From: Saccoglossus kowalevskii
Taxonomy: Eukaryota > Hemichordata > Enteropneusta > Harrimaniidae
NCBI RefSeq assembly: GCF_000003605.2
Contig: NW_003108087.1
Location: forward strand, 620,173-684,172
Reading direction: 5' to 3'
DNA length: 64,000 nucleotides
Every line of letters begins with the position of its first letter. Position 1 is the stretch's first letter. The translations under genes and the position numbers were made by a program. Under the pieces are notes generated by a model that did not search any database, was not told the DNA's origin, and saw only the letters and a program-made list of their open reading frames with translations. Below, piece after piece: positions 23,261 through 35,090 of the stretch.

Positions 23261-25518
23261 AGAAGGCTAATTTGCATAATAATAGTGATTGTTTACACCC
23301 AGTAGTTAAAACGGTGATGCAAGGCATACCAACTCGAAACTTGGCGCCAATTAGGTCCATGCTAAATGAAATTAGCTTTAAAATTACTTTTTTACGACAA
23401 ACACTAAAATTAAACCACGGAAACATCAACATTGTGATAAAATTATTTCTTTTCTTTTTTCTACCTTGACATTTTTATTGAACATGATATCAAGATTGAA
23501 ATATTAAAACAGAATTTTGAGTCAAAAAAAAGTAATTTATCACATGACCTCGTGTATCTGACTACGCCAGGTGGACCGCTGAGACGGGAACCCATGAACA
23601 CTGCACATAGTCTTAGTACCTGCATTTTCCCAGAAGCCAATACGAGACGTGTAACTGAACTGAACTGTTAACTGCAGTTACTCTGGGCGTTGTGAAACAT
23701 ATCTGTATTCAGAAATTTATTATCGCTTCTTCAATGTTGCATAAAATAGGATAGCTGATCTACCATGTTCCTATTCCCTTTCGACCGAAGGCTTTGCAAT
23801 GAAAATTTCACAATGACTCCCAGAAGAGTGTTACTGTCATCATCTGGCGGCTCACAGTTTCCGATGGCCGGGTAAGAACCGATGTCACCAAAATAAACGA
23901 ATTCATCACCAGGTCATAGGGATTGGCAAATAATCTTTCTTAATTGGGATGTATTTCATTTCAAAAACAACTGAAGCAATAAATGGGTGAAACATCTCAT
24001 TGGAATAAACCAGGACGCAGTCATCTATTGTTAAGTTACATGTTTGTTTTTTACCTCAAGCAGAACCGGAATTGATTAAAAGTATTATTTCATTCTTACA
24101 TCAACTCAAGGTTAATTAAACTTCGCTGACGTCTTACAAAGGGTGGAAACGCCGAATTAGATTAGGATTAATTTTCCCATGTGTTGAGTTACATATTTAG
24201 ATTTGACACGTGTCTGAGACACCTCATTGTCGATCGTGGGATAATTACCCGTCATGCACCGCCGTTATGCACGATCATAGAATGACTCGGGGTAACAATT
24301 GGAAGAACCGAACCTCTCAGACTTTATTTCGACAAAGAACATTTTGTTTTTAAGTCAAATCAGAATAAATATCAGGCAATTTAAAGAAACGGATACATCC
24401 AACCCTAAGGCATAAGAAAAGACATACTGTAGTAACGGTAGTATGGTTTGTATTATTTGGGGGGCACAGGAACATAGTTGTATATTCAAAATCGATGCAA
24501 ACCATCGATTTAATGCCCTCTATCCCTTTGCAGATGCTAAATAGTATTTACTAAAATTGCTGATATTTTTATTGACTCCCAACATTTTACCAGTCCTGTT
24601 TAATGTGGCACATCGCCACGTACCCACAGTGCACTGTGTTACTCGAAAAATTATCCCTAATTCTCTCCCGTGCGATCTTTGAATAGAGGAGAGCCTAATT
24701 GATATACTGGTATTAATTCATTTGACGCCGTTCCAAATATAACTCTCCAGCTGATTTTATACACCACACAGCTCACCCACTCTGCGTGTACTGCTGTAAA
24801 ACCACCATACCAACTACTAAATTTCGTTGTAGTCAATAACGCCACTGAGTTCGTATAATTGTTACCGATCAAATTACTGAAAAAATAATTGCTCTATATA
24901 TTTCCGGTTAATTTTCTAACTTTGTTGATTTGCATCTACCGCAGCAATTGACAAAGCCTCCTGTTGAGTGACAATTTTAATGAAATATGAAATTTAATTC
25001 ATCGTTTTTAATCAACCTTCGTTCTACATGGGTTGCGCGGAATAAAGACACCGCAAATGAGCTTTCTACTGCTGTCATCGTGGGCTAACCATTGTTGATT
25101 AGTGTTTAAAATTTTGCGTTGACATATACCAACCTGTTGTTGTGACACAGGGCAGAAAATAACTAATGCTGGGTATTACAAAATCGTTTTTGTTTGTAGC
25201 CTGAAGTTTTGACAACGTTACTCTGTTTACTAATTTACAGGTTAAAATTCAGTTCTCGCGTAAACGCTTTAATGTATGCCAAAACTGCACACGAGTTTGC
25301 AACAACAAAAAACGGTTTAACTTGAGCATAACATTCTATCGACAAACCATTATGTTTCAAGAGTCAGAAATGCGCGACATAAGACATTACTAAATATTTA
25401 TTCTGGTAGCACGCTGCGCTATTTGATCTCCATAGGCAAATACAAGACCAGCTGCCCCAACAAAACATAATTATAAATTGATCGACCACTGTATAATATA
25501 TACCCTCTAGTAGCAATC

Positions 25519-25645
25519 GTGCAGAGTGCGTTCGAAATTCGTGTTACTAAACAAACAATGTCTTTGCCTACGCGTTGTATACGTCGTGTGGGACCCATTA
25601 TGATTATACAAGGCGCGATGCAACGTGCGTTGCGCTTCAAAGCAA
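25519..25645 (+). repeat. CG-rich dispersed repeat family, member 2
   Basis: GTGCGTTCGAAATTCGTG, then TACGCGTTGTATACGTCG and TGTGGGACCCA, align with the corresponding words at 23155 and 30902. Followed by the near-palindrome GCGCGATGCAACGTGCGTTGCGC.. region. Confidence 0.4.
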
Positions 25646-27270
25646 CTCAACTCATTTCTCGCTTATTCTCGGGACTCCGTAAAGTCATAATAACGTGGTT
25701 AAGGTCCGCAGGTGCTTGTGTTCGACCGGGCCTGGTTGAGCCACGATAGCGCATTACAAATTGCCATTTGACAGAGAGAGGGCCACAAAGCCCTGTCATG
25801 TAGTCCCAAACATGAATATGATAAGTCATAATAACTTGAAACTAGTCGCTGCATGAGAAAATCGTCACCAGATTTGAATTACGGCCACAGTAAATATTGT
25901 TAAAGTATCAGCGCATTACTATGGAAGTGAGTAAAAAAATCTGCTTTCCCAGTAAAAAGTACAATCTAGTTTAAATAAATGAAAATTCATAGAGTCGCTG
26001 TTTGCTGTCAATAATGCGTTGAACATAACAGAACACATAGCATACTCACAAATCTTTGGACGTTATAAGTATAGATTTTCTATTCCTTGTACATTTTCGG
26101 CCAAATAGACATAATTTCCCGATTGCTACTTGTCTTAGTCAATCGAAAATATGAAAACGAAAACTACGTGGTGTTATTTTGTGGAAGGCGAGAAAAGTTG
26201 CCTTTGGCGTTCACATGGGTAAGGGAGAGAGAACAGATGCGCGTAAGTTTCCAAAACACTCAATAACTGTCACCAGTTTTACGCACCATGGAGTGTTCCA
26301 TCTATCGTAGTACGACATAAACATAATAGTTTGGTACAGAAAACGTTTACTAGTATATACCATCTCTGTCAGCTGTAGGTGGTGCTTCGTCACATGCCGT
26401 TCGGGGATTGCGCCCTAAGGAAATCTGGTCCTATATTTGAATAGTACGATCTGCATGGCGATAACAGCCTGAATGAGACGGAAGCAAATTTGGGTGAAGA
26501 TGTACTTAACACTGCTCACAAATTTCGACGTAGAGCGCGACATTGAAAGAAAACAGGAAAAACCCGACAAGTTGACCCACATTCGTAAATTATCAACACT
26601 TGCAGTTTACTGTAAGTTGTGGACGAATCATATACTTAAAATGTGTTCACACATTTGACCTTTTCAGGTCAGTATGCAAATACGGTGACGTATTATTGTC
26701 ACAATTTCGTTTTTTTGATACTGAAGAGAGAAACAGAATTAAGCTCAAATTGGATGTGTTCATTTAATTTTTTCTCGTTTTATTTGAAGGACTAACAATT
26801 CCCATTCTATAGAAATTACTCAACAGAGTGGACAATATGCAAATTGCTGTCGATTAAATCACCCATTCTCTGCGCGCACGGGAGAATGATACAATTAAAA
26901 GTTGAACCGTGAAATTGTTGACTGCCATGACGGAAATCAATCTTCCGCTGCCTGCGTTCGTGGAGTTTATTGCGAGCTGGTCATGGAAGTAAAATTGCGA
27001 GTTTTCGTCTAGAGGGAAATGAATGCGGTAACAAAAGAACTATAGAGTATGATATATTATAACTAAAAGTAATGATGTTTTTTTTAAACCAATATATGGT
27101 ATCGGAAACTATGAGAGGAAAAGCGTTTTGATCAAATGTGTATGTACAGCGCAGATAATTATGTTGATATCTCAATGAGGTTTGTTGTATGACTGACAGC
27201 AGAGTGTGTTTAGCTCGGTGTTGCGATTATTATGAAAACACCCGTCAGTGAACGATTTGGGTCTCATCTT

Positions 27271-27387
27271 AAATGCGGTGTTCGTCGCGACAAGTCGTGT
27301 TCATTGCGGGTTTCGTGCAAAGTACTACACCGCGTGTGAAATACATTGTTTGTTACACGAAATTCGTGCACAATGACCGCGTCGGTT
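27271..27387 (-). repeat. CG-rich dispersed repeat family, member 3
   Basis: On the minus strand it reads GTGCACGAATTTCGTG, then ACAAACAATGTATTTCACACGC. This is very close to the minus-strand copy at 28341-28460 (TGTTCGAATTTCATG...AAACAATGTATTTTACACGC). It ends near a TCGTCGCG-like word in both. Confidence 0.4.
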
Positions 27388-28340
27388 AAACCAATTGCGG
27401 TGTCAAGTAATTTCAGAATAAACAAATGCTGGACAATGGACTTCAATTATTTTGCTTCTGGTTTAGCTCGCGATTAAAAGTTCTTCTATTAGAAGTACAA
27501 AATGGTTTGTATTTGTTTCAAAATTGAATTTATCTCTGTATGACTAGCTAAGCTAGAACATGACAGTGTCTCGTTTTCTGGATATTTTGTAATCTTTTTT
27601 CATCAACACATCTTCATCGTCAATGAAGATAATATTATATGTTGTATCAGTCTTGGATAAGTAACTGATGTACTATAATCATCAACGCATTGTTACAGTA
27701 ATTGTCTTGACCTGTTACCGTATTTTTTTTAATTTACCTAATTTTGTATTGTTCACTATATGTTGAACAAGTCTTGGGTCATCGCGGGTGAAACTATCAA
27801 TATGCCAATAAACTAAACAGTGTATTTTACATATTTTGTTCACTTGATCGCCAGGAATGTGTAACTGTCTAAGAAGTCAGTAGCGTGCTGGGCAATAGTA
27901 AATGATATGTACATTACTGTACTTTTACTACAACACTGCTTTTAGTTATCTATCACTTTACACCAATCTCACACGTGTTCTATTTCTACGAATAGTGCCA
28001 CCACACGATCTTATGCTTGTCGTTGATTGGTCAAAGTAGTAGTACTTTCAAAGATGTCCATCAAAATATTGCCATGCTGGTGCGAGAAAGCTCATTTTGA
28101 CTATTTCTAACTAGTTGAAGTAGTTCACCCTTCGATAGCATATTTTAAAACTTGTTACCAGTAGAAGAAATCAACACGAGAGATCTTTAATACAGAGACT
28201 AGCCAAGAATATGCGTAATGGAAGTCTTGTGACGTTTCACCATGAAATGGCGGTAGATGGAAATACTAGTAGTACTTTCGCTTTTCCAACCGCAAGGAAC
28301 TCTGAGAAGGAGAATAAAAAAATATATCATTAAAGGATAG

Positions 28341-28460
28341 CAGTCGTCGTGCCGCGTCCTGTTCGATATGGAACTCATAGCGACGTAAACGACGCGTGTA
28401 AAATACATTGTTTATATACATGAAATTCGAACACGCGCTGCGCGACGACCACCGCGCTTT
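28341..28460 (-). repeat. CG-rich dispersed repeat family, member 4
   Basis: On the minus strand GGTCGTCGCGCAGCGCGTG precedes the TTCGAATTTC word and the shared AAACAATGTATTTTACACGCG stretch follows, aligning with 27271-27387. The GTCGTCGCGCA word also occurs at about 63406. Confidence 0.4.
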
Positions 28461-28583
28461 AAAATACTATGTGTATACAGAAATGTGGCAGATGATTACT
28501 ATAAATAACACCGTGAAACATCCAACTATCACTTCACTCATTCCTATAGATGTTTCTGACTGTCATTTTTTATTCCATTTGTT

Positions 28584-28716
28584 GAATGATACAGTCAGCC
28601 TGGAATTTCCACGTGAAAGTTAAACTAATCCCCCGAGCACAAAATAAATCTTTCAAAATTATTATCTCATTGATCAAGTTTTATTCTTTAAAAGATTAAT
28701 ATTTCAACATATTGAT
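28584..28716 (+). repeat. Left arm of a 1.45-kb inverted-repeat structure
   Basis: The reverse complement occurs at 29891-30028. The inner 86 bp (from CCCCCGAGCACAAAAT to the CATATTGAT end) has about four differences (about 95% identity). The outer part is more diverged but ends in an identical 15-mer GAATGATACAGTCAG. The arms enclose about 1.17 kb. This resembles a foldback element or non-autonomous DNA transposon, but I see no target-site duplication. Confidence 0.85.
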
Positions 28717-29529
28717 ATAAATTTTTTGAGATCTGGACTCTCTGAAATGGTATTTCTTGCATTTTGAGGGGCCAATTTTGCTGACATAAAGGGTTTCACC
28801 TTGATTTGGGAGGGGCGACCCCCCCCCCCAATTTTTTTCGAGTGCCGCTGCCACTGTAAATGCTTGTTTAATCCTACGACACAAACCCCAATATTGATGA
28901 AATAGGTCGTTTGCTGTGTTTACTCTAGTTTATAAAGTTTGTTACAAGTACATGGAAAATTAGTTGACAATCTACTATAAAGTGTTTAATTTTCAACTGT
29001 TATTCAAAATTTGATTATATTGTGACACGCATGAAAACAAAATCGCCAAACCCACTGACACTCGGTGTCGTGGAACAGCAGAAATGTTTTCATTAAAAAA
29101 AATCGCAATTTTTACTGACTTGCGAAATTCACGAACATTTTCTCTCGCAAAATGAAAGCGGTTAAACAACATTCATTAATGTCATCATTACAACTATTAT
29201 TGTTGTTAATTTCAAATAAGCAGCCACCCCCGTTCTATAAATAATGGTATATTCTTAGTTGAAGTAGACTCTGAACGTTCTGCTCGGCTAATCACCGGGT
29301 TCCTTCTGCTGCAATTAAAACCACTCATCACTGTCTGTGAGCTGTGGTCACGGTACACACAGCTTAGCACTGCCTCTACACGTTCAGAGTTCTCTCGTCT
29401 ATAGAGATGACAGCGCAATAAATAATCCAGACATATATTATTGAATCCTGTTCAATTATTAGTAACTCTACGGACCAGTGCCATTGAAGGTTGCGCGTGC
29501 AACAAGTTGTTCTCGAGAAGGTTCTTGGG

Positions 29530-29638
29530 ATGTTATTGACAACTCTTGTGAACAAAATGTCTAGTTGCGAAGACCAGCTCTCCGACGTCGTCATCAGTAG
29601 TATGGTGTCCCCATCGTCCGATTACCAAGACTCAGTCG
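29530..29638 (+). CDS. Candidate distal alternative first coding exon of isl
   Basis: The frame is open from 29488, with ATGs at 29530 and 29557, both with a purine at -3. The peptide from the second ATG begins MSSCEDQLSDVVISSMVSPS and continues SDYQDSV, an acidic Ser-rich N-terminus of the kind seen in developmental transcription factors. It runs straight into a consensus donor CG|GTAAGT, leaving the exon in phase 1 (82 nt from 29557). Isl exon 2 (43488) needs exactly phase 1, and joining them would read ...[15 protein letters not shown]. No other + strand gene is recognised between the two. The exon is inferred from signals only; the transcript would skip the proximal exon 1. Alternatives are a first exon of an unseen gene, or chance. 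Confidence 0.42.
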
Positions 29639-29890
29639 GTAAGTCGAGTTGATCCTAGTCATTTTCTTCCGACGTGTTTATACTACCGATACGACCCGAT
29701 GATTTAAAGGCTGTGTGTTCTACGAATCTAACAGGACTTGTAGGCTTACTTTCAATCGCTGCGAATGATTTCATCAGTGAAGGTACTGCACGCGAAAGTA
29801 TCTACGTCTGCACAAATTCATACATTTTTTAAAGGCGCTCAGTGGGGTAATATGCGATATTTCCCGGAGCTAGGAATCTTTCATCTATAG

Positions 29891-30028
29891 ATCAATATGT
29901 TGAAATATTAATCTTTTTAAGAATAAAACTCGATCAGTGAGATATTAATTTTGAAAGATTTATTTTGTGCTCGGGGGGATAGAATTAGTTTTCGCATGGA
30001 CATTCGCAGCTTCCTGACTGTATCATTC
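29891..30028 (-). repeat. Right arm of the 1.45-kb inverted-repeat structure
   Basis: Partner of 28584-28716. The enclosed segment includes an 11-base C run (28819-28829) and the candidate distal isl exon at 29530-29638. Confidence 0.85.
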
Positions 30029-33000
30029 ACTCTTTCATCCACGGTGTGCCGATGCAAAAGTCATTCTGTGACGTGTATGTGTACCAAACACGGTGACGTC
30101 ACCATGGACCACTCAAAATTAATCTCTGCCTAGTTTGATTCATCTTTCAGCAATTCGATTCGGTTGAAATTTGATAATTCGTGGTTTCTAGGTTGAAACT
30201 ACTGACTCAGAATTTTTACCGAAAAAAACGCCCTCGTTCCAAGACCTGGTCATGGGTCAAGTGACGTCATTTAGTTATTAGCTGGGGAACTAATTTGTTT
30301 TCCTTGGAAAGGTGGAAAGGATGAACAATATCATTTTTTATATTGAATCATATATTAATAATAATAAATTAAAACTCGACGTTTTGGCATCTACACATTA
30401 CTTCTGAATTACTAGCACGTTACTAGCTGAATGACGATATTATTGACTGAATATCCCCCACAGAGCTAACTTTAAGATATATGTCTGAAGCTTGTAAGAT
30501 AGAAATACATATTGTGTCTTTTATCCCGTCATCGTTATGGGAAATTTCGCAATGTTTTATTGGGATAATGAATCGCTGATGTATTGTTGTATATAACCTT
30601 GGCCATGGGACTGGACCATATCGAACAGGACTCTGAACCGATCGCAGCCTCAAAACGTACGGTAATTGAGAATTTAAACTTGGGTGAAAAAAACAGAAAG
30701 AAAAACATGGTAATTACAAAAGTTCTGAAACGAATATATCTAACAAAATGCAATAATTGCATATGTTCGTCACGGTAGATTATTTCATAATAGGTATACT
30801 AGTATTATAACTTTTGCTTATTGCTTAAATTCGTTACGGCGTGAGAATTACAAACAGACGACGAGTTTTCTCGCCCACTGGATTTAAGGCGCCACAGTGT
30901 AATGCGGCGCGAGTTTAAATTTCTTGTGAGCGAACTATTCTACATGCGTTGTACACGACGTCGCGTGGGACTCACATCTACCACGACTTGTTACGCTTGA
31001 ACATTATGTACATCCGTGTACAATACATATTCGAGCCATGCCGTGCGGCATCAATGTTATATCGACATGCGTTCTAAAAAGTGTACCCCGTTTTGTTGTC
31101 GGCTAACGAAAACCTGTTGCCGACGGATACACTTTGAGCCGAGCCAATTGGCTCACATCTGTTTTGATTGTGATCAAAAACGAAATAATTGTAACTACGG
31201 TTGTATATCACCATTCCGAGCGAATTTGGCCAGTTAATTAAGTTACTGACCTATTTAAAAGGAAACATTATTCAAGACCTGTAGCGGTCTGATATTAACT
31301 ATGAATAATTGATGTCGGGTGATTAATTTCATTTCTTTTCTGAAATTAAGTTTTTCAGCTCGAACAAAGCCGATGTCTCCCACAAGACACACTGCCTGTG
31401 GTTTTTGAATGTGTTATTGCTCAGGATGTCTTATTGAATTCGTTCTGAAATACTCAAATAATGCATGCTCTGAATACAGCTTTGATAAAACAACCATGGG
31501 CATATATGCCAATGTATTATCCTGTTTCTGAAACGAAAATGGATACAGAGATAAATAGGACCGCTTTCCTTTACAACACGTGTTGTTTCTAATGTATAAA
31601 AGCGTTGAACATGTATCCTAATTCGTTTCTAGAGAAAACAGACGGATTTTGCATCCCTGTCACCATGGTAACAACCTGTCTACAAGTTGTTGATGTCAAG
31701 TTACAAGTTAATTTCATCTTAGTTTGCTATTAAATAAATACATAAACTAAATACATAAAATTAAATGATAAATCGATTAGAGCAATCGACAAATACGTGT
31801 GGCCAAAATCCGCTTTGATCGGACTAAAATAACTGATTAGTAATAAGCTTCGTATAATCGGATACTGTGTATGTTTTATTGCCTATTGAATAATGTGTAT
31901 GTATTGTGACTGAGATGGGTATAGCCGTACTTTACCGAGTATTCCATGCTGGCGAAACATCGCTGTATCGAGTCATTTTACATGTGTCTGGGTGTATTGA
32001 AAGATACACGTTATGAATCTTCGCCAGCCTTCGTCTATTGTTATCGTGTGACCTTTTACGTATTAGTATATTGCACAGTTCAAATAATGACACTGTATTT
32101 CCATGCCGAGTGCTTAAAGAACTTATCGTTTTGTGGGTAGCTTGTGAAATGTTCACCTTTCACAAACAGTATATTGTATTCATACTCAAAAGTTTGATAT
32201 GTCATAGCAGCCATCTGTCAGCAAACCATTGGTCCAATTAGATGTACGTCCCCTCCAGCAAGCGGCCTTAATCAAAGCCCTCTAGGTTCGCCGACACAAC
32301 CCTAGTCGTCTTTCCCATCCTCGTTCAATTACCACCCAAATTATGCTCTTCAATGTAAGTGTCCTAAAATCAAATGCTGGACAAATTATTCCCTATAAAT
32401 TGACCCAAATTAAGATATGTCGTCGAGAAGCACAAATGAAATTCCAAAGTACCCAGGTTGAAGTATGAAGCGGCAAATTACAATAAAAAGCGTGTCAATA
32501 GCATAAAACTGTGCCCGAACAATTTTTTTGGCGGGAGGGCGATTTCAATCTTGCTAGGGGGTCTGCTGGAATGAGAAATACTGTGTTCTCTGTTTTTCAT
32601 CGTTCTTTATTAGCAAGGCCGTACTTTAATTTCCTTGCTGGCGCACTCTGAAAAGAAAAACGTCTCGCAGTATTGCGTTTCGTCAATATTTCACATCTTT
32701 GCAAGTACATAAGAATGATTCATGCTGAGAATTTATTAAAAATTTTCATTTTCGGTGTAGTCTGCAGTGGGAAATTACCCACCCTTTTCCAGGGGTTTTC
32801 TTTTGTTGTTATCTATTCAGTTATCTGCCGTGGTCTTTTAATATGAAAGGATGAAGTGGTCCATATCAACAATGATTAGTTGCAGTTATCATTTTTAGTA
32901 TAAGAAAATATTCGCGTATGACCAATTTTCACCGTTATCCAGAAAAATTGAGCGTGCTGCCGATTACACAATAATTTCGGCCGCCATGTTCATGATATTC

Positions 33001-34985
33001 TGCTTGCTGCATAGACAACATTTCGAACTAAAATAATGTTTACTGTACACAGACTGAAGACGTTTTGCCCCTATTATAATCCAGGAAATTAATTTAAAAG
33101 CATTGCAGCTGCTTGCTGGTTCGTAATCTACATGGTGAACGTGTGTAGACGTTAGATTGTAGCTGGAATTGCCGATTCATAATAGAGAGAAGCACCGGGA
33201 AGAATTACCTATAGCGTGCGGTGTTTGGACCGTCAATGTTGAAAAACGTATTCTCGATTAGTTACAGAAATTTAGCCTGGTTTGAGTCCATTCTAACTAG
33301 GCGAATGAAAGCCAATTCATTGGCCCTGAAGTGATGTTCAGTTCCGATTAACTCCCTGTTGCGCTGTTGTCAATACAAAAACGGCGGGGATTCTCGTTTT
33401 TCGTTGACTCGCACATGAGAAGGGAACTGTACTCTGCCCTCAGGGCTGGAAACAGATCCACTGCATGAAGTGATGTGAGGCCGATAGCAAAGATGTTGAT
33501 GATATATTTGAGAAAAATCGATAGTTGAGTTCGATAAGAAAGCAAACATACATGGTAACGTATTCAAATTCTCAGGCACGCCGGAAAAAAAGATCTCAAC
33601 TCTTTCCACGTCTCCAGTAATAATCAGATTTCTCTCGTTGTTTACAAATTTAATTGGGCCGATCGAACGTTGGTCTAACAATATCTACCCTTTATGATAA
33701 GGGTTTTCTCATTTGATAACTTGGGTATTTCAGAAATAACAAAAAATGTCGCAGGATAAAAGGGAAAAAAATCGAGACCACTGCATAATGTATAACAGAA
33801 TTGGGTGAAATATGAATAAACAAACGACATTTTTTATTTAGAAAAATCTCAGCCCACAGCACACTTTTCAAATGGAGATTCTTTCTGGCAGAATACTGGT
33901 AGGGTATTTTCCTCGAATCGCATCCCTAATTTGGACCGTGGTAAACCAGAATTAACCCAAGAAGAGAAAATCGAACACCATGTGTACGCTAGGTTCTATA
34001 TTACTTGGAGTGTTTACCTAACAATCAATAGTTAAACGTAATTAGAAGAGAAACGTTCAAACACCGTGGTCACGTGATACGCTGGAGGCCAGCGTAAAAA
34101 GAAACTACAGGGGAAATCGGAAGTTCGGACTACTTGCCTTCATATCAAACTATCGAGCGGAAAAGTGCGCTTCCCTGGCTTATTTGCATAAACAACTTTT
34201 TTTCTCGGTTAATTTGCATACTCAGTGACGCGAACACACAGTACATACTATCTTTCTCTCTTTCTCAGCGCTTACTGACGAGATTCATCGGTTTCGTTTC
34301 ACGTGGGTTTCAGCACATGCGCCGTGTATCTAATTTTAGGTGAGGCTATTTCTCAGTGTTCTACCCGAACCATATTCTGACGAGCCTAATTTAGTCAAAC
34401 CTTAAATCACATAAAATTGACGTAAAGGTCTGTAACTTAAAAAAAAAAAAGCGCGACCAATGTTTCCGTGACATTTGATTTTTTATACCGCTATTCTCAA
34501 AAACCGCTACAGAGAAGAAGCTAAAACCACCACAGTAACGTTGAATTGACCCACAGACATATATTATTCGGTCGCAAACGGATTCTTTCCTTCGAGTGTG
34601 CGTGCGCTCGCTCTGATTGATACTCGTACTTCACAGCATCCACTGCAATGTGGGTCGAAAAACTCATTGTCTTAAACATACTAGTATCTTACTTGAGGGC
34701 GCAATCTATTTTCCTGACATGGCCGCCTGATATTGTAGAAAAAAAAAACAATCGCTCACTGCCTCGCTTGTCTGGTTTACAGTTTCACGCGTCCAGAGAT
34801 AAGAACAAACCAATGTTGACACGACTAATGCTTATAATCACGGAGCAGTGAGTGGACTAAATACTAAACTAAGTGTTTCTGAATATCAAATGCCAATATA
34901 CTACATAATATTGAATAAAAAAACAAATACAGACGATTGTGCGTAGTCAAAAATGTATTGCATTTGCAGTATAATGTGCGCAATA
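30029..34985. other. Non-coding 5' flank of isl (or intron of a distal isl transcript)
   Basis: Holds one repeat-family member (30902-31005), an X-box-like GTCACCATGGTAAC (31659-31672) and paired octamers ATTTGCAT at 34182-34189 and 34212-34219. No exon is supported. A 103-codon minus-strand frame at 33370-33681 has no support beyond its length. Confidence 0.4.
30902..31005 (+). repeat. CG-rich dispersed repeat family, member 5
   Basis: ATGCGGCGCGAGTTTAAATTTC aligns base for base with most of the start of 23155. GCGTTGTACACGACG and CGTGGGACTCACATC follow in the same order. Confidence 0.4.
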
Positions 34986-35090
34986 CTCGACATTACGTCT
35001 TAGAACACTTACTCGCCATCACGTCTCGGCACACTTACTCGACATCACGTCTCGGCACACTTACTCGACATCACGTCTCGGCACACTTTA
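34986..35090 (+). repeat. 26-bp tandem repeat, four copies
   Basis: Units start at 34986, 35012, 35038 and 35064. Each carries CATCACGTCTCGGCACACTT; the first is the most diverged and units 2-4 are nearly identical, which suggests recent expansion. Confidence 0.92.

Larger units (their letters stand above)
23261..28583. other. Intergenic, mainly AT-rich
   Basis: Apart from the repeat members listed, no gene recognised. A minus-strand frame at 24657-24872 has a protein-like Trp-containing stretch but no start, splice or homology support. Confidence 0.4.

Noticed and set aside
23070-23469. Overlapping 110- and 120-codon ORFs on both strands
   Set aside because: They run through a dispersed repeat member, and the frames are not kept in the other members.
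33370-33681. 103-codon minus-strand ORF
   Set aside because: No recognisable family, splice signals or neighbouring exons.
34986-35090. CRISPR-like array
   Set aside because: Contiguous 26-bp tandem units without spacers, in animal DNA.
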